Source: Nematostella vectensis
Lineage: Eukaryota; Cnidaria; Anthozoa; Actiniaria; Edwardsiidae
DNA length: 64,000 bases
Direction: 5' to 3'
Assembly: GCF_932526225.1 (NCBI RefSeq)
Contig: NC_064040.1
Location: 2,889,894-2,953,893, forward strand
A program made the translations under genes and the position numbers. The notes under the pieces were generated by a model. The model did not search any database, was not told the DNA's origin, and saw nothing but the letters and a program-made list of their open reading frames with translations. Positions 11,601 to 38,332 of the stretch are shown here, in pieces. Numbering within the stretch: position 1 is the first letter of the stretch; the number at the start of each line of letters is the position of its first letter.

Positions 11601-14600
11601 AATTCCACTGTTTTCTGCCGCCGGCGTCCGCGTTTCCGTCGTCGTTGCTTAGGGTCCCTATTATCAAATATTGACGGTGTATAATAATCAAGATTATCGG
11701 CCAAGGTTCCGCTTATTTTGTGTGAGTCATCCGAGCACCCATTTATTAAAAATTAAAACAAACATTTGCATTTATCCGGGCCCAAGTTAATCCTTCAGGT
11801 CCAGCCCTTATGAGTCAGCGCTTGCATCTATGTGACCCATGATATTACAGCCCGTGCATATTACATTTGATTATTATCAGTACCTTAGGCAAATCTAATT
11901 GTATCAGGAAATAACTTAGCGTAATCATAATACAGGCGACCCGACGTATAGAAGTTCATTAATTTACTTCATTTTTCCTTTGGAAGTCAGCATGCTTCCT
12001 CTGTACAATGACAAATTTCCATCTTGCCGGAGTATTGAATTACCTTTAAAGTCACCTTAAATTCCCTAAGGTGATGAAGAGTAACAGGACAAATGGCGTC
12101 TATTTACCAAGATATGACATGGCTCATTCTTTTTGAATGAAAAACATTTCTATTTGGTCATTTATCAGAAAGCGCGATGACGTGTTTGACGTCAAAGCAA
12201 ATGACACTGCGATATTACGCTCGATGCGATACGAGATAACGCTCTATACCATATGTTGTCATCGGTCTCCAATATTCTGACAAATGTATGCATGGAATTT
12301 TTCCCTTCGATTGTTTCAAGTCGTTCTACGGCCGTAGCAAGAGGGGTGGCCCAGGGGGCCCGGGCCCCCCCTTTAAGCAGTAAAAAATTCAGTAAATATA
12401 TGAGACATTATCAAAAAAAAAAAAAAAAAAAAAAAAACAGAAAATGCCTTGAAAGTCGCTTTTGGGCCCCTCCTGTTAAAAATCCTGGCTACGCCGCTTG
12501 GCCGGCTTTTATTTCCATTTTGCCGAATTTCCTTTTAACGATTGAATCGTTATATTTTTTGACTTAGGCATGGGCCTAGGTGGAAAAACTATTTAGACCT
12601 TTTCTTCTCAAGAATGCATTTTGTGTTTAAAAAAGCGCGAAAATTTCCACGTCTACACTTTGCTGTTAAATTTTATTTCCATGCGAGGCGCTGTACTTAG
12701 GCTGGGTGTCCTCCTTCGCGGACAGTTTATTCCGGCTCTCGGTATATGTCACTTTTTTGGGGGTGGAGGTGACACTAGCTTTTAACAGAGCTTCTTAAAT
12801 TTGCGATTAAACTATATCTAAAAGTATCTACCCTCTCTACCCACAATGCCTTGCTGCATTGTGGATACTTACTGCGCTGACAGAGTATGTTTAATTGATC
12901 AAAAGAATGTTCGGTTTCTCCTAAAAAAAATCCTATATTACATCGTTTATTACTGGAAGTAATAACGAAACCTCAAACTAATGGGTGCTCTCTCCATAGA
13001 AACTATTTTTGAACACTTAAAGGCTCTCCGACGAAAATCCACACAAAGTGACTCCGATGGTGTTTGATCTTCGACGATCGGACTGAGGTTTTAAACCAGG
13101 CGCCCTCTTTTATCGTGCGTACTATCGCCATATCATCATTATTATTAACGCGTGGTCTGTGTCGACCATTAAATGGATCTTATCATACCCTTGCTCAAAG
13201 TTTCTCTTTGACGTGTGAACACGTTTCGTGAATCACGGCAGGTTAACGCTTATCACAGTGATAAGTAAAACTTCAAAGAAATATCACTGATTAGATGAAC
13301 CCGGTGATCCCGGGGATGATATCATTGAGGTACAACCCTGGCTGCTAAGATTTTCTTCATTTGAAATTTAATGATATTCCATTTGTATTCAATTTGTCTT
13401 AAGCTTTTAATCCGATCCGGTCGTAATGATGTTTGGGAGACTAAGTTTGCATTATACCACTTGTCACGTATTACTTCTCCATATCGAAAGATTCATTATC
13501 ATTGACCGAATCTTTCAAAGGACAAAACAACATTTCTATTTCCACAAGATAAGCAAACAAGCAAAACTAAAGCAAATAAGCAATACAGCTGTTCGCGCAA
13601 TCGAAACATTTTATACTTTAGTAACCTGCTAGCCGGCTCTCATTTTGGCTTATTCGGAAATGTTTTTTTTTTGAATATTGGAAATTCTGTAGAGCGCGCG
13701 AAGGACGATGTGCGCTGGGGCGAGGGTGCGAAGATATTCTTCACGATCCACAGAATTCCCACTTTTCGAAAAACAGCCGGCTAGCAGGCTTGTACTTTAG
13801 AGGCGCATCTCCTATTCTTACACTGACCAGAGGCAATGCTGAATAATGCATGTTTCTGGCAAAGCCACGTGTAAATCGAACTTGCGCGATTAGTCAATCA
13901 GAGAAGAGATGGAACGTAATATCAGCCATGATTTCCCCAAAAATGTGTTTTACAAAGTCAGCAATCAACGCCAAAAAATGGTGTCGAGGTGCTTTTCTGC
14001 GAAGTGAGAAAAAAAAAAGAAAAAAAAAATACCTCACTGCGGTCAACTTAGATAATGAAAGATCTAGAACTAGAAAGATCTAGAACTAGAAAGATCTAGA
14101 ACTAGAAAGGTCTGGACTAGAAATATCTAGAACTAGAAAGGCAAAAAAGAGAAAGTCCGGTACTAGTCTGTTGTTTCTTAGCGTTGTCCTGACCAGCCTG
14201 AATGAAGTGCTTTCCTCCTCGAATGTGACATTGTATACCCTTGGATCAAACTCTTAATTCTCCTAATTAATCTCCATAGGGCTGTCACGCTTATCATCGT
14301 GTTCATGTGGGTGTACGCTGTTCTGACGCTTGTCCCGTTCGCGGGCTCGCTGCGCATCTTCCCTGACGGCCAATGTCTGAATGACCCTGCGTGGTGGGGA
14401 AGTACCCAGGCCTTCCAGCTCACCTACTTGTTCTGCGGGTTTTTCCCTGGCGCAGTCATCCCGGTCTGTTGCATCAGCGTCTCGTACCTCTCCATCGCGC
14501 ACCACCTTTACTGCGAACACCGACGGCAACTCCACGAGGGAATCATCGGCTCGCGCACCGCGTCCCAGAGAATGCGTCAAAATCTGAAAACTACCCGCGT

Positions 14601-14943
14601 TTTGACCGCACTGGTCGCGGTCTACGCAGTCTGCGTCCTACCGCACTACATTATTCTAGCATTGGTGTTCTTCGACCGCGCGAATACGGAGAAGCTCGCG
14701 TTCATAGTCGTGTCTCATGAGTTTACGCGTCTGTTGATGACCGCAAATAGTTGCTTGAACCCTATAATGTACAGCGTGGTGAGTAAAGAGTTCAGGCAGA
14801 GACTCAAAGCGCTTTTCGCCTCGCGAAAGAAAGCTGTCAGTGTCAACCCTGTTCTCCACTCGCCAGCCGTTATCAGAATGGAGCTGTTATCACCCGCGTT
14901 GCTAATGAAACAAACGCGGCTTAGGACTAGCAGCTTTCTTTGA
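8663..14943 (+). CDS. class A (rhodopsin-like) G-protein-coupled receptor, two exons, 351 aa
   Basis: Seven-transmembrane receptor of the plasma membrane, resembling peptide receptors; ligand unknown. Exon 1 is 8663-9054 (ATG start, TM1-TM3) and exon 2 is 14280-14943 (TM4-TM7, stop TGA). The phase-2 split codon gives Arg131 (AG|G). Visible hallmarks: N-glycosylation sites at the N-terminus, GNILV in TM1, LNLAISDLLVL in TM2, Cys91 and Cys162 for the extracellular disulphide, and NPIMY in TM7. The usual DRY motif is DRH (115-117), and the TM6 CWxP motif reads CVLP. It is a close paralogue of the receptor at 60105-61145, sharing long identical stretches such as HEFTRLLMTANSCLNP. The 5.2 kb intron starts with a tandem repeat of the donor region. 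Confidence 0.9.
9047..9270 (+). repeat. about 75-bp tandem repeat covering the GPCR splice donor
   Basis: Three units start with copies of the exon tail and donor: GTGCAAG|GTTAGGATATGC (real, 9055), AGTAAG|GTTAGGAATATAC (about 9130) and a third with AGTTAGGAATATGC (about 9201). Each is followed by TTAGTCATxGTTGGCGGGGA and GGGGGCGTGTGCGACA. A final partial copy, GTGCAAG|GTTATTG, is near 9265. Confidence 0.85.
10270..10485 (+). repeat. minisatellite, about 48 bp x 4
   Basis: Four units carrying ACGCTGGACACACTA, ACACACTGGGCCACTTTTA and GTAGGAGACCCCAT, with periods of 47-49 bp. Confidence 0.85.
10567..10803 (+). repeat. minisatellite, 30 bp x about 8
   Basis: Near-identical units TGACCTATCAAACCTACGTA then GGGCTTTTCC. 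Each unit contains the 10-bp palindrome CCTACGTAGG, so single strands could form arrays of small hairpins. The last unit diverges. Confidence 0.92.
11190..11300 (+). repeat. 57-bp direct repeat x 2
   Basis: Two adjacent copies share GTGATCACCTTGGC, AAGTAGGCCAA and CACGATACGAGAA. Confidence 0.8.
12335..12500. mobile_element. small MITE/SINE-like element with poly-A core
   Basis: Left end GGCCGTAGCAAGAGGGGTGG followed by G/C-rich sequence; right end read on the minus strand is GCGGCGTAGCCAGGATTTTT. The ends share an inverted CGTAGC(A/C)AG motif, and a run of about 24 A lies between. Similar CCGTAGC plus G-run starts occur elsewhere in the window (for example 57905). Family not identified. Confidence 0.45.
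13614..13800. mobile_element. MITE with about 14-bp terminal inverted repeats and 8-bp target-site duplication
   Basis: Inverted repeats CCTGCTAGCCGGCT (13625-13638) and AGCCGGCTAGCAGG (13775-13788) enclose a 136-bp core that also has inner inverted GGAAATTCTGT/ACAGAATTCCC. The direct repeat TACTTTAG flanks it at 13614-13621 and 13793-13800. An 8-bp duplication is typical of hAT- or P-type transposases. No coding capacity. Confidence 0.75.
14053..14150 (+). repeat. 16-bp tandem repeat x about 6
   Basis: Units of AGATCTAGAACTAGAA, degenerating at the 3' side; located about 130 bp upstream of the second GPCR exon. Confidence 0.85.
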
Positions 14944-16012
14944 CCACCTTGCAAGCAACCTTGTACGCATCCCGAGCTGGTTAACATGTGGAGGCACTTG
15001 TAGGTCGAAGTTTGTTTTCAGCCGCTTGCACATTTTGAAACTTGTTTGTTCGTTTTAAAAATTAACCGGAAGCTAAGCATCAGTTTAAAAGGGCTTGAAA
15101 TGTGCTTGTTTGTTATTGAGAAGAAAGCTGCAAATGTTTGCAAGAATGTTGAAGACAAACTTCAACCTGACAAGAGGCTCAAATGCGAGGTTGTCAGCGC
15201 AAACAGCAATTATCTGAGGAGAAAATTCGATTTTCTACAAGATAATAATAATGCTTGGTGGTGGTATTACCGAGCTGGGAATGACGTATTTTGTTGGTTA
15301 TCTTTTGTTTTGTTTTCATTATTTTCCTTGGTTTTACCCCAAAGTTTGGGCCGGGGGGAGGTGGGATGAATATCAGAAACTGTTAGTAACATGAAGCAGC
15401 GGGGTTGTGCATCAGGGACGAATTTGAATCCAACACATGATGATGTGCAGGCGCCTAGTTCTGAAAATGGTGATTGGACGAGTATCAAAATTTTAATAGA
15501 ATAGAATTCAGGATCAGTTATTTGGGGGTGCTAGTTTGGTATTTTTTGGGGTGGAGGGAGGGAGTTCATTTCGGGCTTTGTCAGACCCCCTCATGGCTGA
15601 ATTCTCCCTCCCCGGGCCAATGCAAGGTCACTATAAAAGGGTATTGGACACATGCTAAAACATGGCTCATGATAACAAACAACTGCCTATTTTGTACACA
15701 TGAATAATGCTAAGAATGCTTTGCCAACAATGCTGGACAACATTTACACTTTGGGAACAATTCTTGTATACAATAATTATGTATACAATAAAAAGGCATC
15801 TAGTAAGGATATAATATCAAGAAGCTTTAATGTTGAGTGATGAGAAAAGGGTTGAGGCTAACTCGCATTGCAATGCGTCTGGGTTTAACCGATATTCATG
15901 ACTCATTTCTAGATAGAGAAGGTAAAAAGAGTTAGCTCGAGGGAGGCTAATAACAAAGACACCACATTTTTCTTGCTTTGAGTCACAAAAATAGCACAAT
16001 AGGTATCTGTGT
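14944..16012. other. intergenic space between convergent GPCR (+) and proteasome (-) genes
   Basis: No recognisable gene. Holds the 3' UTRs of the two convergent genes. The minus-strand candidate poly(A) signal is at 15826-15831. Confidence 0.5.
15826..15831 (-). promoter_or_regulatory. candidate poly(A) signal ATTAAA for the proteasome gene
   Basis: ATTAAA read on the minus strand, about 185 nt downstream of the PSMA3 stop codon. It is the commonest variant of AATAAA; I saw no canonical AATAAA on the minus strand closer to the stop. Motif match only. Confidence 0.35.
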
Positions 16013-33710
<17,698 letters not shown>

Positions 33711-35332
33711 TTCTAGGCGATTCTAATGAAAGAAATATGTGTTTTTTATAGAAAAACTGTTGAGTTATCTTCTTATAAATTGTTCGGTTCACTTTTTCAG
33801 ACACACACTGCACATGCGCGACTTATTGCAGACTCACTCGTGCCCAGTCTTTACACAGGTATCCCATAAAGCAATCAGGAATACGCTGTGATCATACGAC
33901 AAGTAAAGTTTCCTTTGTGGACTTCCTTTGTGGGACAGGCGATAATGACTTAATAGAGCAAACAATTTTCGTGCCCCAAATTCCTGGGTGTTTCGAGAAA
34001 CAGTCACCATCTAGCTAAGAGCCTGTAGCGAGCCTCGAGGGGGGGGGGGGGGGGGGGCACGATTCACAGCCATTAAAAACTGGGGGGGGGGGCATGTGAC
34101 ACTCACTATGTGCGCTGGCACTGTTGCGTGTACAGGTCGCAAAGGAACGCCGTTTTTCAATTGATGAAGTTTTGAGAACTGAAAGTAAGCGCGGTAGGTC
34201 GGGGATTGCTGGTTTGTTTACAGCCGTCTGTTTAATATTTTTACTTTACTTACCAAATGATCGAATTTGAAGCCCTGTTAACAAGATATTAGAGCTTCAA
34301 CCTTTGCGTGTAACGAAAAAATGGTAGACGCCTGTAAACAGCTCTCAACCCAAGGCCTCGCTTTCACTCTCGACACAGGACCCCCATTATCTGACAAATT
34401 TTGCTAAGTAGTTGTCTAAGCCACAGGTTCCCCAAGCTAATGTTGTATTTTACGTGTTTCATTCAGTTACTGTAAATACATGGTGCGTTACAATAAAAAA
34501 AATTGGGACAGAAAATTTAATGAAATACCTTCAAACTTTTCTAACCTGTTTGTGGAGTTGTTTTTTACATCCCTGTGAAGTTTCAATCCATTTGGGGCAA
34601 TATGTCGATTAAAGTTCCCCGTGGGGAACTTTATTTACAGTAACTGAATGAAACACGTAAAATACAACATTAGCTTGGGAAACCTGTGTCTAAGCATAAT
34701 AATTCAACTTTCAATAATGTGCATGTATACATTTTGACTCATTAGAGAAAGAGAGAGTGGCAATCTTTTTCTGTAGAAAGAGAATGGCCAAAGTAAGTAG
34801 ATTTCTTAGCAACCAGAGATCATTTCTCGCAACAATCAAAGCAAGCAAAAAATGAAGGTCACTGGAAACATTGTCGTTTGAGCATTGGCTAAGATTACAC
34901 AGCGCTCAAAAACCATGAATGCATTCCAAAGACAGGAAGTCTATCCCAGGTTACCTATTGTCCATTGTAAGCTTGAGAACTTTGTTAACCCCGAAAAATA
35001 GCTATTCCCTCGGGGTAAGGCAGGGGGAAAGCATCCTTTGCGAATAACGTGTTGTAGGAAGGCCCCTCCCCTCGAACAATAGTGACCTTATCGTATATCA
35101 TGTGACAGGAAATAAAGGGTCACTTTTTGGGCCCTTCATTTTCATTTATTCTCCCTTTTTCTCCATTTTTCTTCCATCTACTTCCCCTCCCCCAGAAGGA
35201 AAGAGTTCTTGAATTACACGATATAGATTTCGCGTTACTAGCTTTAAAAGCCCCAAATGCAGCCTTAGCTCCCCAGACACTCCCGCCCAAAAACAACTCG
35301 GAGCGGATTCCCCCAAGCAAGGTGCAGTGGAA
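33711..35332. other. divergent intergenic region (PSMA3 promoter side and secreted-gene promoter side)
   Basis: Lies between the minus-strand PSMA3 start and the plus-strand signal-peptide exon at 35333, so both promoters are expected here; no core promoter motif was convincing. Contains two poly-G runs (34040-34058 and about 34083-34092) and the inverted-repeat element at 34414-34697. Confidence 0.5.
34414..34697. mobile_element. foldback / MITE-like element with about 63-bp inverted repeats
   Basis: Left arm about 34416-34478 and right arm about 34633-34695 are near-perfect inverted copies, sharing CCAAGCTAATGTTGTATTTT and ACGTGTTTCATTCAGTTACT. A nested 22-bp near-perfect palindrome around AAAGTTCCCC/GGGGAACTTT sits at 34609-34632 at the inner edge of the right arm. 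No coding capacity and no clear target duplication. Confidence 0.8.
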
Positions 35333-36670
35333 ATGGCGTCATTGCACTTGGTCGCGTACGTGCTTCTGTCGCTCGTTGCTCTGTCACACGCCGCAAGTAA
35401 GTCAAACTAATTACTGGTCACATTCGGAAGATGTTTAATTAATTTTTTTGTCCGGGTGTTGCATCAGTTTCGAGGATTTAGAGACAGATTGCCACCGAGC
35501 TCTGCAAAGTGTTGCACCGTTAAACGAGACTTGCTTCACCGTGAACGGAAATAAATCGTTTCCTGTTTTCGATCGCAAAATGTTTTTTTTTTTTTCAAAA
35601 GTATTTTAGTCACATGACCTATTAAACACTATTTTCGACATTTTGAAACCAAAGCTAAATACTTGCTCTTGGTTTCAGTTCAAAATATGTTATTCTTGAG
35701 TTTTTGAAACACTATATATAGAACTTGTTTTATGCGATAAAAAATCATTGTTTACGCGCCTAAGAAAATCAGCTTTAACGGGAGTTATGCGAAGCATCCA
35801 AGTTACCACTTCTTCCGTCAAGTGTAGAGGAAAGGTCACGTGACCCAGGACGGTCTATTGAAAGCTAATGTACAGCAATCTGCAAATTTCTTCTGGGTTT
35901 TCTTTTATTTCGGCGAGAAGGTATTAACTAGCCTGCGTGCAGCCGAAAATAGTTCCATTAAAAGGTCGTTAAGTCGTGTTTTTTTTAATAACACGCGCGA
36001 GTATTATTATCTTTTCTCATCCCCAGATGTGCAGCACGGCAAGTTGAAATCAAGCAAAGTTCGTTAATGTATTTCCTTTTAGTTCGAATGATTTTACTTT
36101 CGCTTAAATGACAGTACATCGGCGTAAATGTTTGTAATTTTAGCTAAAATGAATGCGTATTTCTCGGTAATGAAAAGCAAAAGGTGTATATGTGAATCGT
36201 ATATGCTATGAACATATTTTTTCACATAAAATACCAATTTTAGCAGTTATTTTCGTTCTACAATCATTAACACGACAATGTTATTGATCAACACATTTTT
36301 GTGTTGTACTTTTCTTACCTTAAATTCTCATGCGCATTTCAGGTGATACCGCTGACCTACCCGTACTACACCCCACCTGTGATCATCCTGAGTGCTAATG
36401 GTGACGCGAGCACTCTTCCGTCTGACAAGTACGCGGTGTCCGCCTGGGTGGAGGTGAGTGGCTCAATCATCCGAAAAGTGTCCTACTCATCAAGTGCGAA
36501 TTGCACCTTCACTTCACAAGTTGCCGTATAAAATCCTACAAGTTACTAAGGGCCCTTTATACCAGGAAACCTATACCGAGAGACAACTAAATCATATTTG
36601 TTTGCCAAGGGGTTGACTATCAAGTCCTTTAAAGCCTGCACCAAGGAACTGATCAGCCCTAACAGCGCCA

Positions 36671-36850
36671 CTCAAGAGGTCACCCTAGAGTATGTAGTGG
36701 TTGGAGGTGAGTAGTAACCATAGCAACGGCTGCTATGACACTGAGGGGGTCACCCTAGAGTATGTTATGTTTGGAGATGAGTGGTGACCATAGCAACCGT
36801 TGCCATGCCATTCAAAAGGTTATCCTATAGTGTGTAGTGAGACAGGCATT
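36671..36850 (+). repeat. 70-bp tandem repeat of an exon tail and splice donor
   Basis: The exon ends GGTCACCCTAGAGTATG...TTGGAG|GTGAGT at 36706. Two further copies follow at a 70-bp period (CACCCTAGAG at 36681 and 36751, TATCCTATAG at 36821). In the second copy the donor GT is changed to AT (TTGGAG|ATGAGT). The shared intron part is GACCATAGCAAC. Confidence 0.85.
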
Positions 36851-37084
36851 CATCTCTGTCTGAATGTGGCTTTTGTCCTCTCTTGTAGACATACATCCAT
36901 GTCTAAACGTGACCTTCTCCCTCTCTTGCAGATATCCATCCATGTCTGAACGTGACCTTCTCCCTGTCTTGCAGATATCCATCCATGTCTGAACGTGACC
37001 TTCTCCCTGTCTTGCAGATATCCATCCATGTCTGAACGTGACCTTCTCCCTCTCTTGCAGATATCCATCCCTGTCTGAATGTGA
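36851..37084 (+). repeat. 43-bp tandem repeat of the Kazal-exon splice acceptor, about 5 units
   Basis: The true exon starts CTCTCTTGCAG|ATATCCATCC at 37061. Upstream, about four copies of the same acceptor plus exon start (TTGCAG or TTGTAG followed by ATATCCATCCATGTCTGAAC) occur at 43-44 bp intervals, each with the pyrimidine tract CTTCTCCCTCTCTTGCAG. Every unit is a complete-looking 3' splice site. Confidence 0.9.
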
Positions 37085-37279
37085 CCTGCGAGTATTTCAC
37101 TGAGTGAGAGGCGTTTGCCGCTGATGACGCGCAGTGTGTCAGTCCCAGCAAGTGTCCGACGTACATAGATCAAGTCTGCGGGACCAATGGCCAGACTTTT
37201 GACAATCTTTGCCTCCTCAAAAAACACGTGTACAGAATCACGGGCAACTTTACTTATTTCCACCACGGAAGTTGTACAG
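37061..37279 (+). pseudogene. Kazal-type domain exon with in-frame TGA
   Basis: After DIHPCLNVTCEYFTE there is TGA, followed in frame by EAFAADDAQC, CPTYIDQVCGTNGQTFDN and LCLLKKHV, a clear Kazal/protease-inhibitor-like signature. The position of TGA matches a cysteine expected in this cysteine-rich module (TGC/TGT to TGA needs one change). The exon keeps a good donor (ACAG|GTAGGC). Read as a nonsense mutation; see findings for alternatives. Confidence 0.7.
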
Positions 37280-38332
37280 GTAGGCAAAATGTTATGAGCT
37301 GGTGAATGATATCTCTGTGATTTGGAATTTTTTCATTGCCCTTATACAGCAATTGTTTTCTAAAGATACTCGACATTATTCTTCCATAGATGTTTATGTT
37401 TCCAACCAATCAAATTTATTCAGTTTGTTGGCTTGATACAATTCTTTTATCTTTAATGCATAACTAACATAATAAGGTCGGAATAAATATTTGCATATCT
37501 ATCTGTTTTCTATATCTATCTTACCCTTTTCAAGACAAAGGATCATGAACTGCCAAACCTTCAAACTCTCTTTTGTACATTTCCACAGGGTTCCCAATAC
37601 AGAAAGGCCGTCGGTCTCTGCACCGCGCGCCCCACTTTCATCTCGTCTGCGAGACGATCAACTTCACGCCATATACCTTCTACCCCAATAAGGACATCAG
37701 CGTCATAGCAACCGTCAATTATTACAACAGCTCGGACTCAGTCCCTGTCATGGACGCCCGGCCGTGTGGGTGGAGGATGTCATGCAGAATAACTTCACCG
37801 TGTGCACCATGTTCGCGGGTCGGTACGAGAGGGCGGGGTCAAATGAGGCGAGCGTTGATTGGATAGCTTACCAGGGCTCGCCCCAGTACGGGGTGACTGG
37901 GGTGGAGAGCTTTTCAAACTGGTGGACTGGCACTTGTTGCAACACGTTACTCTCCCTGCAGTGAGTAAAATTCCACTTAATTTATACTTCATCAGTTATT
38001 CACATAAAATATTCATTTACTTAAAGAAGGCTGTGTTTCAACATTTTAAAGGGAGCGCTGGCCCGTGCACCCACGGTGCTAGCCACTGTCCATCACACGC
38101 ATCGCAGGCTCAAGCGTGACGCGGCCATGGCTTGGGCCGAGGATGTCAGTGCTTCCGGTTTTGAGTTGTGTCTCCGTGAGTTGCAGAATTTTGACGGAGT
38201 GCACCAAGATATTTCTGCGGTAAGGTTGCTTGGATGAAATAGGATAAGACACTCTACATCTGTGTCAATAATCAACCTGATAATAAACGACCCTTCTTCT
38301 GATTTTGTTGATGTGTGAGGAGCTCGAGTAAA

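Larger units (their letters stand above)
9271..14279 (+). other. rest of the GPCR intron (repeats and small elements, no gene)
   Basis: Non-coding by inspection. It contains the minisatellites at 10270-10485, 10567-10803, 11190-11300 and 14053-14150, and the MITE-like elements at about 12335-12500 and 13614-13800. Open frames here are short and overlap the repeats. Confidence 0.6.

Noticed and set aside
34412-34612. 66-codon frame
   Set aside because: Lies in the inverted-repeat element; no recognisable protein.
35127-35332. Plus-strand frame upstream of the signal-peptide exon
   Set aside because: Low-complexity start, out of frame with the ATG at 35333 that gives a clear signal peptide.
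36850-37287. Minus-strand frame of 145 codons with repeated HVQTWMDICK-like units
   Set aside because: Antisense of the acceptor repeat and the Kazal exon.
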